Of a DNA stretch of 64,000 nt, positions 39,783 through 48,594 are shown in pieces (position 1 is the stretch's first letter; each line of letters opens with the position of its first letter). The DNA lies in the NCBI RefSeq assembly GCF_003058055.1, contig NZ_QBTZ01000001.1, positions 2,501 through 66,500 of the forward strand. The letters run 5' to 3'. The stretch comes from Acidovorax sp. 107 (GTDB lineage Bacteria > Pseudomonadota > Gammaproteobacteria > Burkholderiales > Burkholderiaceae_C). The position numbers and the translations under genes were made by a program. Under the pieces are notes generated by a model. The model saw nothing but the letters and a program-made list of their open reading frames with translations, did no database searches and had not been told where the DNA came from.

Positions 39783-40691
39783 ATGAGCATTCCCTCCCGC
39801 GTCCGCCTCATCGACGTTGGTCCCCGCGACGGCCTGCAGAACGAAAAGACCCCGGTGCCCGCAGCCGTCAAGATCGAGCTGGTACACCGCCTCCAGCAAG
39901 CGGGCCTGCAAGAGATCGAAGTCACCAGCTATGTCAGCCCCAAATGGGTGCCGCAGATGGCCGACAACCACGAGGTGATGAGCGGCATCACGCGCCATAG
40001 CGGTGTGGCGTATTCGGTGCTCACGCCCAACCTCAAGGGCTTTGAGTCCGCCGTGCTGGACAAACCCGATGAAATCGTTGTCTTCGGATCGGCCAGCGAG
40101 GCCTTCAGCCAGCGCAACATCAACTGCAGCATTGCCGAGAGCATCGAGCGCTTTGCTCCCGTGGTAGAGGCAGCATTGGCCGCGGGCATCCGCGTGCGCG
40201 GCGCCATGAGCTGCACCGTGGGCTGCCCGTACGAAGGCGATATCGCCCCCGAACGCGTGGCGTACCTGGCGGGCCTGCTCAAGGGCATTGGCGTGCAGCG
40301 CGTGGATGTGGCCGACACCATTGGCGTGGGCACGCCGCGCAAAGTGCAGAAGGCGCTGGAGGCCACGTTGCAGCACTTTGGCATCGACGAAGTCTCCGGC
40401 CACTTCCACGACACCTACGGCCAGGCGCTGTCGAACACGCTGGCCGCGCTGGAGCTGGGCGTGTGGAACTTCCAGTCATCCGTGGCTGGGCTGGGCGGCT
40501 GCCCCTATGCCAAGGGCGCTACGGGCAATGTGGCCACCGAGGACGTGGTGTACATGCTGCAGGGCATGGGCATCGAGACCGGCATCGACCTGGACCTGCT
40601 CATCGATGCAGGGGCCTACATCAGTGGTTTTCTGGACCGCAAGCCCAACTCGCGTGCGGCCAATGCCTTGTTGACCAAGCGCGCGGGCTGA
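39783..40691 (+). CDS. liuE: Hydroxymethylglutaryl-CoA lyase
   Basis: A 302-aa TIM-barrel lyase that splits HMG-CoA into acetyl-CoA and acetoacetate, the last step of leucine degradation. The N-terminal VGPRDGLQNE motif, the HFHDTYGQ metal site and the signature SVAGLGGCPYAKGATGN with active-site Cys240 are all present. It stands apart from the rest of the pathway, separated from liuD by the LysR/BKACE unit and a reductase. Confidence 0.96.
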   Translation: MSIPSRVRLIDVGPRDGLQNEKTPVPAAVKIELVHRLQQAGLQEIEVTSYVSPKWVPQMADNHEVMSGITRHSGVAYSVLTPNLKGFESAVLDKPDEIVVFGSASEAFSQRNINCSIAESIERFAPVVEAALAAGIRVRGAMSCTVGCPYEGDIAPERVAYLAGLLKGIGVQRVDVADTIGVGTPRKVQKALEATLQHFGIDEVSGHFHDTYGQALSNTLAALELGVWNFQSSVAGLGGCPYAKGATGNVATEDVVYMLQGMGIETGIDLDLLIDAGAYISGFLDRKPNSRAANALLTKRAG

Positions 40692-40699
40692 CCGTTGAT

Positions 40700-40723
40700 C
40701 TAGGGCCCGTTAGCAGGCCCTAG
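40700..40723. terminator. Bidirectional hairpin between convergent genes
   Basis: A perfect 8-bp inverted repeat, ctagggcc (40700-40707) and ggccctag (40716-40723), with an eight-base loop, lies between the ends of liuE and the outer-membrane efflux gene. There is no T run, so its efficiency as an intrinsic terminator is uncertain. Confidence 0.55.
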
Positions 40724-40739
40724 CTCCACCCGGCCGCCG

Positions 40740-42230
40740 TCAACCGGCGTCCGGGGTGCCGCCCAGCACCTTCCAGAGCGTCACGCGGTTGACCTGCTCG
40801 GCCTGGCGCAGGCCGATCAGGGTCTGCTGCGCCGCATACAGGCTGCGCTGTGCATCCAGCACCGTGAGGTAGTTGTCCACCCCGGCCTTGAAACGCGCCT
40901 CCGACAGGTCGAACGCTTTCTGGGTGGAGGCCACCAGCCGCGTCTGCGCGGCGATGCGCTCGTCCCATTGCGCGCGGTCAGCCAGCACATCGGCGGTCTC
41001 GCGGAACGCGGTCTGCACGGCCTTTTCGTACTGGGCCACCGCGATGCGCTGGTTGGCCTCGGCCACCTGCACATTGGCCCGATTGCGGCCTGCGTCGAAG
41101 ATCGGCAGTCTGACCAGAGGCACAAAGCTCCAGGTGCCGCTGCCTGCGCCAAACAAACCGTCCAGCTCGCGGCTGCCGGTGCCCAGGTTGGCCGTGAGGC
41201 TGATGGTGGGGAACAGGGCCGCCCGTGCTGCGCCGATGTTCGCCTCGGTGGCGCGCAGGGCGTTTTCGGCGGCCTGCACATCGGGGCGGGCGAGCAGCAC
41301 GCTGGAGGCCAGCGGCACGGGCACGGGCTGCAAGGCCGCCGGGGCCTGCGCCTCTGCGCGCAGCGTGCTGGCAGTGGGCCAGAGGGCGGCGGGCACCGGG
41401 CCTCCCACCAGCAATTGCAGGGCGTTGCGGTCGCGCTCCACCTGCGCCAGGTAGGTCGCCACGTCGCCCCGCGCCGAGTCCACCGTGGTCTGCGCCTGGG
41501 CCAGCACCAGGCCCGATGTTGAGCCGATGGCATGGATGCGTTGGGTCAGCGCATAGGCTTTTTCTCGGCTGGCCAGGGTGTCGCGCGCCAATTGCAGCCG
41601 GGCCTCATCGGCGGCCAGCGTGAGCCAGGCGTTGGCCACATCCGCGATTAGGCCCGTCTGAATGTTGCGCTGGTTCTGCTGGCTCTGCAGAAACTGCTGC
41701 AGCGCCGCCTCGTTGAGGTTGCGCACGCGGCCCCAGAAGTCGATTTCGTAGCTGGCAAACCCCAGTTGTGCGGTGTACTGCGTGGACAACTGCGAAGGCG
41801 CGGTGGCGCTGCTCATGCCGGCGGCGGTGCGTGCGCGGCTGGCCTGCGCCTGCGCGGTGACGCTGGGCAGCAGGTCGGCACGGGTGATGCCGTACTGGGC
41901 GCGGGCCCGCTCGATGGCTTCGACGGCCACGCGCAGGTCGCGGTTGTTCGACAGCGCCAGGGCGATGACATCGCGCAGCGGCTGGGCCTGGACCCAGCCC
42001 AGCGCAGCCGCCGCTTGCACGCTGGCGTCGCTGGCGTCGCTGGCGTCGCTGGCCACGGCGGGCTGCCCGCTGGTGGCGCCCACGGTGTCAGGCACCGGCA
42101 GGGCAGGGTTCTGGTGGGTGGGGGCCAGGTTGCAGCCCGCGAGCAGTGCGGCAGCGGCCAGGGCGGTGGTCATGGCGGCAAGGGCGGCAGGCCGGCGCTG
42201 GTGGCCTGGCGACAAGGGTGGGCGCGTCAT
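40740..42230 (-). CDS. Outer-membrane efflux lipoprotein (OprM/NodT type)
   Basis: A 496-aa TolC-family outer-membrane channel with a lipoprotein signal: TTALAAAALLAGC places the lipidated Cys at residue 33. The two coiled-coil OEP repeats are visible (LRVAVEAIERARAQYGITRADLLPSVTAQAQ and LLARPDVQAAENALRATEANIGAARAALFPTISL). It starts at 42230, overlapping the RND gene by ATGA; an internal ATG at 42173 would give a more usual signal peptide. Near the N terminus a 9-bp tandem repeat encodes Ala-Ser-Asp units. Confidence 0.92.
   Translation of the reverse strand: MTRPPLSPGHQRRPAALAAMTTALAAAALLAGCNLAPTHQNPALPVPDTVGATSGQPAVASDASDASDASVQAAAALGWVQAQPLRDVIALALSNNRDLRVAVEAIERARAQYGITRADLLPSVTAQAQASRARTAAGMSSATAPSQLSTQYTAQLGFASYEIDFWGRVRNLNEAALQQFLQSQQNQRNIQTGLIADVANAWLTLAADEARLQLARDTLASREKAYALTQRIHAIGSTSGLVLAQAQTTVDSARGDVATYLAQVERDRNALQLLVGGPVPAALWPTASTLRAEAQAPAALQPVPVPLASSVLLARPDVQAAENALRATEANIGAARAALFPTISLTANLGTGSRELDGLFGAGSGTWSFVPLVRLPIFDAGRNRANVQVAEANQRIAVAQYEKAVQTAFRETADVLADRAQWDERIAAQTRLVASTQKAFDLSEARFKAGVDNYLTVLDAQRSLYAAQQTLIGLRQAEQVNRVTLWKVLGGTPDAG
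42021..42053 (-). repeat. 9-bp tandem repeat within the efflux channel gene
   Basis: Three complete copies of gctggcgtc plus a partial one encode ASDASDASDAS near the mature N terminus of the outer-membrane lipoprotein. Because the unit is nine bases, changes in copy number would keep the frame and only lengthen the acidic linker. Confidence 0.85.
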
Positions 42231-45200
42231 GCTGCGCTCTCCTGTGTGGGGTGCGGTGGGGTGGTGGCTGGGGCTGGCGGTGCGTCGTCCCCGCTGCGCG
42301 AGCGGCTCTTGAACCAGCGGCGAATCAGCAGGAAGAACACCGGCACCAGGAAGATGCCCAGTACGGTGGACGCCAGCATGCCGCCCAGCACGGCGGTGCC
42401 GATGGCCACCCGCCCGCCGGCACCCGCGCCGGTCCCGATGGCCAGCGGGATCACCCCGAAACCAAAGGCCAGCGAGGTCATCAGGATGGGGCGCAGGCGC
42501 AGGCGCACGGCGGCCACGATGGCGTCGACCAGGTTCTTGCCCTGCTCCTGCAGCTGCACAGCAAACTCGACGATCAGGATCGCGTTTTTGGACGCCAGCC
42601 CCACGGTGGTCAGCAGCCCCACCTGAAAGTACACGTCGTTGGTCAGGCCCCGGGTGTAGGTGGCTGCCAGGGCCCCCACCACGCCCAACGGCACGGCGAG
42701 GATCACCGACAGGGGTACCGTCCAGCTCTCATACAGGGCGGCCAGGCACAGGAACACGAACAGGATCGAGATCGCGTACAGCATGGGGGCCTGGGCGCCC
42801 GACTGGCGCTCTTGCAGCGAGGCGCCCGTCCACTCGTAGCCGATGCCGGGGGGCAGCGTGCGCAGGATGTCTTCCACGATCTTCATCGCGGCGCCCGAGC
42901 TGACGCCCGGTGCCGCGCGGCCTTCCAGCTCGTACGCCGGGTTGCCGTTGTAGCGCATCAGCTGCGGCGAGCCGTAGGCCCAGTAGCTGGTCGAGAACGC
43001 GCCGAACGGCACCATCTCGCCCTTGCTGTTGCGCACGCTCCAGCGGGCCACGTCCTGCGGCAGCATGCGCGCGGGGGCGTCGCCCTGGATGTACACGCGC
43101 TTGACCCGCTCGTTGTTCAAAAAGTCGTTCACGTAGGTGCCGCCCATGGCGCTGGAGAGCACGCTGTTGATGTCGTTGTACGAAAGCCCCAGTGCAGCGG
43201 CCTTGCGGTCGTCGATCTCCAGGCGCAGCTCGCTGGCGTCCTCCAGGTTGGTCATGCGCAGGTTGGTCAGCTCGGGCCGCTTGCGCGCTTCGGTCAGGAA
43301 AGTGTTGGTGGCGGCCAGCAGCGCCTGGTGGCCCAGGCCGTTCATGTCCTTGATCACGAAGTTGAATCCCGAGCTGGAGCCCAGGCCCCGCACGGCCGGG
43401 GGCATGACGACCAGCACCCGCGCATCGCGGATGGAGGCCAGGTCGCGCGTGGCCTTGTGGGCAATCTGCGCGGCGGCCTGGTGGGGCAGGGGGCGGTCTT
43501 CCCAGGGCTTGAGGCGCACAAAGCCGCGGGCCGAGGCCTGGTCGCCGTTGATGCCCGAGACCTGGTAGAAGCTCAGCACATCGGGCTGCTGCGCAAAGTA
43601 GTCGCGCACCTGGTCCAGCACGCTCTGCAGCCGCGCGTCGGCGGCGCCCGAGGGCAGGTTCACGTTCACGTACAGAAAGCCCTGGTCTTCGTCGGGCAGG
43701 AAGGAGGTGGGCAGGCGCGCCATGAGCAGCCACACCACGCCACACACCGCCAGGAAGATCAGCACCATGCGCTTGGTGCGGCGCAGGGTGTAGGCCACCG
43801 TACCCTGGTAGCGCGAGGCCGTGGCGTCGAAATGGTGGTTGAACCAGCGGAAGAACCGGTCGTTCAGGCCCAGCAGGCCGGGCCGGATGGGCCGGTCATG
43901 CCCGGCAGATGCGGCTGCAGGCTTGAGCAGCGTGGCGCACAGCGCCGGCGTCAGTGTGAGCGCCACGAACACCGACAGCGCCATGGCTGCCACGATGGTG
44001 ATGGAAAACTGCCGGTAAATCACGCCGGTCGAGCCGCCAAAGAACGCCATGGGCACAAACACCGCAGACAGCGTGACCCCGATGCCCACCAGGGCGGGCG
44101 TGATTTCGCGCATGGACTGGCGGGTGGCCTCCTTGGCCGACTGGCCGGTCTCGTGCATCACCCGCTCGACGTTCTCGACCACCACAATCGCATCGTCCAC
44201 CAGCAGGCCGATGGCCAGCACCATGGCAAACATGGTCAGCGTGTTGATCGAATACCCTGCCAGTGACAGCACGCCAAAGGTGCCCAGCAGCACGACCGGC
44301 ACGGCAATGGCGGGGATCAGCGTGGCGCGGAAGTTCTGCAAAAACACGAACATCACGATCACCACCAGGATCATGGCCTCGCCCAGCGCGCTGACCACTT
44401 CCTTGATGGAGGCGCGCACAAAGGGCGTGGAGTCCGAGCTCACGAAGTAGTCGATCTGGTTGGGGAAGTAGGGCTTGAGCTCGGCCAGCTTGGCGGCAAT
44501 GGCGTCGGCCACCTGCATGGCGTTGGCGCCGTCGGCCAGCACGATGCCCATGCCCGCGCCGGGCATGCCATTGAGCTTGGCCTTCACGGTCAGGTTCTCG
44601 GCGCCCAGCTCCACGCGGGCCACGTCCTTGATGGTGACCACTGACCCGTCGAGCGCCGACTTGAGCACGATGCGCTCGAACTGCTCCACGGTCTTGAGCT
44701 TGGTGCGGGCGGTGATGGTAGCGTTGAGCTGCTGGTCGGACACCGCAGGCAGGGCGCCCAGCTGGCCGGCAGACACCTGGGCGTTCTGGGCGTTGAGCGC
44801 GTTGACCAGGTCCGACGGCATCAGCGCGTACTTCTCCATCTTGGCCGGGTCCATCCAGATGCGCATGGCGTAGTTGGTGCCGAACACCGTCACGTCACCC
44901 ACGCCATCGATGCGGCCGATCACGTCCACCAGGCTGCTGGTCAAAAAGTCGCCGATGTCCACGGCGCTCATCGAGGGGTCTTTGGAGAAGAAGCTGTAAG
45001 TGACCAGAAAATCCTGCCCGCCCTTGTTCACGAACACGCCCCGGCTCTTGACGGCATCGGGCAGGCGGTTGGTGGCGGCCTGCAGCTTGTTCTGCACCTG
45101 CACCTGCGCCACGTCGATGTTGGTGCCGGGTGCGAAGGTGAGCGTGGTGCGCGAGCGGCCCGAGGCGTCCGAGGTCGAGCTCATGTAGAGCATGTTGTCG

Positions 45201-45415
45201 ATGCCCTTGAGCTGCTGCTCGATGATCTGCGTGACCGAGTTTTCAACCGTCTCGGCCGAGGCGCCGGTGTATTGCGAGCCGATGGTCACGCGCGGCGGAG
45301 CGATGTCCGGGTACTGCTCCAGCGGCAGCGTGACGATGGACAGTGCGCCGCCCAGCATGATGATGATGGCGATGACCCACGCGAAGATGGGCCGGTTGAT
45401 GAAGAACTGGGCCAT
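42227..45415 (-). CDS. RND multidrug efflux transporter (HAE1, AcrB/MexB-like)
   Basis: A 1062-aa inner-membrane proton-driven pump. The N terminus FFINRPIFAWVIAIIIMLGG and the TM4 motif LAIGLLVDDAIVVVENVER (with the proton-relay Asp pair) are typical of HAE1 drug pumps; the second half repeats the pattern with QVGLLTTVGLASKNAILIVEFA. It pairs with the periplasmic adaptor (45434) and the outer-membrane channel (40740), with 18 bases and a 4-base overlap between genes. No TetR or other local regulator adjoins the operon. Confidence 0.95.
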   Translation of the reverse strand: MAQFFINRPIFAWVIAIIIMLGGALSIVTLPLEQYPDIAPPRVTIGSQYTGASAETVENSVTQIIEQQLKGIDNMLYMSSTSDASGRSRTTLTFAPGTNIDVAQVQVQNKLQAATNRLPDAVKSRGVFVNKGGQDFLVTYSFFSKDPSMSAVDIGDFLTSSLVDVIGRIDGVGDVTVFGTNYAMRIWMDPAKMEKYALMPSDLVNALNAQNAQVSAGQLGALPAVSDQQLNATITARTKLKTVEQFERIVLKSALDGSVVTIKDVARVELGAENLTVKAKLNGMPGAGMGIVLADGANAMQVADAIAAKLAELKPYFPNQIDYFVSSDSTPFVRASIKEVVSALGEAMILVVIVMFVFLQNFRATLIPAIAVPVVLLGTFGVLSLAGYSINTLTMFAMVLAIGLLVDDAIVVVENVERVMHETGQSAKEATRQSMREITPALVGIGVTLSAVFVPMAFFGGSTGVIYRQFSITIVAAMALSVFVALTLTPALCATLLKPAAASAGHDRPIRPGLLGLNDRFFRWFNHHFDATASRYQGTVAYTLRRTKRMVLIFLAVCGVVWLLMARLPTSFLPDEDQGFLYVNVNLPSGAADARLQSVLDQVRDYFAQQPDVLSFYQVSGINGDQASARGFVRLKPWEDRPLPHQAAAQIAHKATRDLASIRDARVLVVMPPAVRGLGSSSGFNFVIKDMNGLGHQALLAATNTFLTEARKRPELTNLRMTNLEDASELRLEIDDRKAAALGLSYNDINSVLSSAMGGTYVNDFLNNERVKRVYIQGDAPARMLPQDVARWSVRNSKGEMVPFGAFSTSYWAYGSPQLMRYNGNPAYELEGRAAPGVSSGAAMKIVEDILRTLPPGIGYEWTGASLQERQSGAQAPMLYAISILFVFLCLAALYESWTVPLSVILAVPLGVVGALAATYTRGLTNDVYFQVGLLTTVGLASKNAILIVEFAVQLQEQGKNLVDAIVAAVRLRLRPILMTSLAFGFGVIPLAIGTGAGAGGRVAIGTAVLGGMLASTVLGIFLVPVFFLLIRRWFKSRSRSGDDAPPAPATTPPHPTQESAA

Positions 45416-45433
45416 GTGCTGCGTCCTTCGTGC

Positions 45434-46765
45434 TCAGCGGGAGGCCGCTGGGGCGGGGGCCGGGGCGGGTGAGGCCGCTGCGGCGGGCGGTGCGTCAGCA
45501 TCCTGCGGGGCCTTGCGGCCCTTGGCTGGGGCTTTGAGGTCCACTTCCGACGGTCGTACCTTGTCGCCGGGCTTGACCCGCTGGAAGCCCTCGACCACCA
45601 CGCGTTCTCCTGCAGCCAGTCCGCCCTGCAGCAGCCATTGGTTGCCCACGGCACGGTCGATGCTCACGGGACGCTTTTCCACCACATCGCCCTCTTTGAC
45701 CACCAGCACGCTGGGCTTGCCGGTGAGGTCGCGGGTCACGGCCTGCTGGGGCACCAGCAGGGCTTCGGGCGCCAGCCCTGTGGGCAGCAGCGCCTGCACG
45801 TACATGCCGGGCATCAGCGTGCCCTTGGGGTTGGGTACGACGGCCCGCAGCGTGACGGTGCCGGTGGTGGCGTTGACGATCACGCCCGCAAATTGCAGCT
45901 GGCCGCGCTGTGGGTATTCGGTGCCGTCATCCAGGCGGATGCGCACCGGGATCTTGTCGCCGCCGACCTTCTGGAAGCGTCCTGCGTCCCAGTCGCGCTG
46001 CAATTGCATCAGCTCGGTCGTGGACTGGGTGAAGTCCACATACATCGGGTCGAGCTGGACGATGGAGGTCAGCGCGTCGGCCTGGTTGGCCGTGACCAGC
46101 GCCCCGGGCGTGACGGTGGACAGGCTGATGCGCCCGCTGATCGGGGCCTCGATGCGGCTGTACTTGAGGTTGATGCGCGCCGTGGCCAGGTTGGCCTGGG
46201 CCACGGCCACGTCGGAGCGCGACTGGGCGGCGGCGGCCTGGCTTTCTTCAAAAGCCTGCTGGCTGATGGCGTCGATCTTCACCAGCTCGGCGTTGCGCCG
46301 GGCCGTGGCCTCCTGGGTGCGCGCGGTGGCCTCGGCCTTGGCGAGGGCAGCCTGGGTGCTGGCCTCTGTGGCCCGCAGCGAGGCGTCGTCGATCTGGTAC
46401 AGCGGCTGGCCCTGGCGCACCAGCGCCCCTTCGGTGAACAGGCGCTTTTGCAGGATGCCCGACACCTGGGGCCTCACCTCGGCCGTGAGCGACGCGCGGG
46501 TGCGGCCTGGCAGGGTGGCTTCAAGTTGCTGGCTTTGCTGCTGGAGCGTGACCACGCCCACTTCGGGAGCGGCCTTGGCCGGCGCGGGCGCTTCGCTCGG
46601 TTTGCTGCAGCCCGCCAGGGTGCCTGCAATCAGCAGCAGTCCCAACAATGCGCCCCGGTGCCGCAGAGCCCCGAGGGTGGGGTGGGCGGCGCGGCCTGGA
46701 ACCGTATCGGCAGGGGAGGGTGCAGGCAGGCTCGGGCACAGCGGGGGCAACGCGGCATCGTTCAT
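45434..46765 (-). CDS. RND efflux periplasmic adaptor lipoprotein (AcrA/MexA-like)
   Basis: A 443-aa membrane-fusion protein. The lipobox LLLIAGTLAGC puts the lipid Cys at residue 53, so the N terminus is longer than usual and the true start may be downstream. Lipoyl/hairpin and barrel motifs are present: EVRPQVSGILQKRLFTEGALVRQGQPLYQID, NLKYSRIEAPISGRIS and GTLMPGMYVQALLP. A Pro/Ala-rich tail ends the protein. It is the first gene of the operon. Confidence 0.92.
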   Translation of the reverse strand: MNDAALPPLCPSLPAPSPADTVPGRAAHPTLGALRHRGALLGLLLIAGTLAGCSKPSEAPAPAKAAPEVGVVTLQQQSQQLEATLPGRTRASLTAEVRPQVSGILQKRLFTEGALVRQGQPLYQIDDASLRATEASTQAALAKAEATARTQEATARRNAELVKIDAISQQAFEESQAAAAQSRSDVAVAQANLATARINLKYSRIEAPISGRISLSTVTPGALVTANQADALTSIVQLDPMYVDFTQSTTELMQLQRDWDAGRFQKVGGDKIPVRIRLDDGTEYPQRGQLQFAGVIVNATTGTVTLRAVVPNPKGTLMPGMYVQALLPTGLAPEALLVPQQAVTRDLTGKPSVLVVKEGDVVEKRPVSIDRAVGNQWLLQGGLAAGERVVVEGFQRVKPGDKVRPSEVDLKAPAKGRKAPQDADAPPAAAASPAPAPAPAASR

Positions 46766-46968
46766 GGGCGTGAGGGGCGTGGGGTTGGGGATGTTTGGAG
46801 CATTGTGGGGGCCGCACATTTCCTGTTTGTAAAGTGGCTTGTTTTGGCCCGTGTGCCGGAGCGTAGCGCAGGGACATGCCGACCCCGGCACGGCGGGTGC
46901 CCCAACGCGCGGCAAAATGGAGGGAGACCCGACCGAATCACGTCCCCTTGTGGACCCGCTGGAGACCA

Positions 46969-47508
46969 ATGCGCATGTGTGGAGCCGAACTGAAGAACCT
47001 GCCCGAGGGCGTACAGCGTGTGGCAGCCGAGCTGCTGCGGCGCGGGCACCCGCACACGCCGCAGATGCTGGACGACGCCGCACGCACCGCGCAGCAGGCC
47101 GCCGACGCGCTGGGCATTCTGGTGGGGCAGGTGGCCAAGAGCATCATCTTTCGGCGCAAGAGCGACGATGCAGCGGTGCTGGTGGTCACCTCGGGCGACC
47201 GCCGCGTGGACGAAAAGAAGGTGGAAGCCCATGTGGGCGGCAAGATCGGCCGGGCCGATGCCGAGTTTGTGAAATCGCGCACTGGGTTCTCGATTGGCGG
47301 CGTCTCGCCCGTGGCGCATGCCACGCCGCCCGTCACGCTCATCGACCAGGACCTGCTCCGCTTTGACGTGGTGTGGGCCGCAGCAGGCCACCCGCATGGC
47401 GTGTTCCCCCTGCACCCCACCGACCTGCAGCGCCTGACGGGCGCGCCCGTGGTGGACGTGGTGCAAGCGCCTGTGGCGGATGCCTCAGTGCCTCAGGCGG
47501 TCGCATGA
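46969..47508 (+). CDS. YbaK/EbsC-type aminoacyl-tRNA deacylase
   Basis: A 179-aa protein of the YbaK/ProX editing family, which hydrolyses mischarged aminoacyl-tRNA such as Ala- or Cys-tRNA(Pro). The motifs VAKSIIFRRKSDDAAVLVVTSGDRRVD and TGFSIGGVSPVAHA follow the family's Lys and GGVSP regions. ATG 46969 follows ggag; ATG 46975 is also possible. It overlaps the DUF1289 gene by ATGA. Confidence 0.87.
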   Translation: MRMCGAELKNLPEGVQRVAAELLRRGHPHTPQMLDDAARTAQQAADALGILVGQVAKSIIFRRKSDDAAVLVVTSGDRRVDEKKVEAHVGGKIGRADAEFVKSRTGFSIGGVSPVAHATPPVTLIDQDLLRFDVVWAAAGHPHGVFPLHPTDLQRLTGAPVVDVVQAPVADASVPQAVA

Positions 47509-47771
47509 ATGCTATTGATTTGCTAGCTGCTAAGGCAAGAGACACTAGCACTACCGGCCAATTTGATCCCAAAAGCACGGAGCCGGTGCCCTCGCCCTGC
47601 ATTTCGGTGTGCCGCATGACGCCCGACCGCAGCCACTGTGAAGGCTGCTTTCGCACGCTGGATGAAATCCGCGCTTGGTCGCGCGCCGACGCCCCGCAGC
47701 GTCGCGCCATCTGGGCACAGCTGCTGCAACGCGCGGGCATTGCCTGGCCCGTGCCGGAGACCGAAGCATGA
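47505..47771 (+). CDS. DUF1289 protein with repeat-encoded N terminus
   Basis: An 88-aa protein. From residue about 28 it has the DUF1289 pattern SPCISVCRMTPDRSHCEGCFRTLDEIRAW, four cysteines that probably hold a metal or Fe-S site. The first 24 or so residues (MNAIDLLAAKARDTSTTGQF) are encoded by dispersed repeat copy D and have no family similarity. Its start overlaps the YbaK stop and its stop overlaps the isomerase start, so three genes are tightly coupled. Function unknown. Confidence 0.85.
   Translation: MNAIDLLAAKARDTSTTGQFDPKSTEPVPSPCISVCRMTPDRSHCEGCFRTLDEIRAWSRADAPQRRAIWAQLLQRAGIAWPVPETEA
47510..47573 (+). repeat. Dispersed repeat, copy D (encodes the DUF1289 N terminus)
   Basis: Sixty-four bases beginning tgctattgatttgctagct and including actagcactaccggccaatt. 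It has the same length as copy F (60367-60430) and aligns with it without gaps, best at the gactggcgctaccggtcgat-like end. It begins six bases after the start codon of the DUF1289 gene. Confidence 0.72.
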
Positions 47772-48421
47772 AGCGCATCACGTTCTACCTGGACTTCATT
47801 TCGCCCTATGCCTGGCTGGCGTTCGAGCGCTTGCCCGAGGTGCTCGAAGGGCTGACCTACAGCGTGACCTACCAGCCCGTGCTGCTGGGCGCCCTGTTGC
47901 AGCAGCACGGCAACCCCGGCCCCGCGGGCATTGCCCCCAAGCGCGACTGGACCTACCGCCACGTGACGTGGCTGGGCCATGCGCAGGGCACGCCGCTGCA
48001 GATGCCTGCGCGCCACCCGTTCAACCCGCTGCCCCTGCTGCGCCAGGCCCTGGCCTGCAGCGACGACGGCAGCATCAACCGCTACGTGGCGGGTACGGTG
48101 CTGCGCCATGTGTGGCAGGGCGGTGGTGACGCGCTGGACCCGGCGCGTCTGGCCGCGCTGGCCGAGGCGTTGGCGGAACAGTTGCGCCCCGGGCAGGACG
48201 TGAACAGCGACGGCCCCAAGGCCCTGCTGCGCGCCAACACCGAAGCCGCGCAGGCAGCCGGCGTGTTCGGCGTGCCCGCGTTCGGGATGGACGGCAAGCT
48301 CTTCTGGGGGCTCGACGGCCTGCCCATGCTGCGCGCCTACCTCGATGGCGATGCCTGGTTCGACGGCCCGGCCTGGGATGCTGTCAGCCAGCTCCCATCG
48401 GGTTTACCCGGCAAGCCTTGA
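47768..48421 (+). CDS. 2-hydroxychromene-2-carboxylate isomerase family protein (DsbA-like fold)
   Basis: A 217-aa glutathione-dependent isomerase-like protein of the kappa-GST/DsbA fold. The N-terminal FYLDFISPYAWLAFERL carries the catalytic Ser (residue 12) in place of the DsbA CxxC; the C-terminal GVFGVPAFGMDGKLFWGLDGLPML has the cis-Pro loop. True HCCA isomerases act in naphthalene degradation, but no such genes are near, so the substrate is unknown. It overlaps the DUF1289 gene by four bases. Confidence 0.9.
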   Translation: MKRITFYLDFISPYAWLAFERLPEVLEGLTYSVTYQPVLLGALLQQHGNPGPAGIAPKRDWTYRHVTWLGHAQGTPLQMPARHPFNPLPLLRQALACSDDGSINRYVAGTVLRHVWQGGGDALDPARLAALAEALAEQLRPGQDVNSDGPKALLRANTEAAQAAGVFGVPAFGMDGKLFWGLDGLPMLRAYLDGDAWFDGPAWDAVSQLPSGLPGKP

Positions 48422-48594
48422 GCAATTTCCGGATGCTGAAAGGGGTGCTGCGGGTTTCACCCTAAGTTGTCAGAGAGCGGTCAGTTTGATGAAAGCTCTT
48501 GTTGGTTTCGTGTCAGAGGGTGGTCAGTGCCATCCAAAACAATGGCCTCAGCCCGCCGCAGTGCGGTCTGTAACACCAATAGGAGACACACACC

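Noticed and set aside
40700..40723. Palindrome considered as another copy of the dispersed repeat
   Set aside because: It lacks the ordered gatagct and gcgc blocks and fits better as a hairpin between convergent genes.
45416..46968. TetR-type repressor expected next to the RND operon
   Set aside because: No helix-turn-helix gene lies on either side; the adjacent genes are YbaK-like and liuE.
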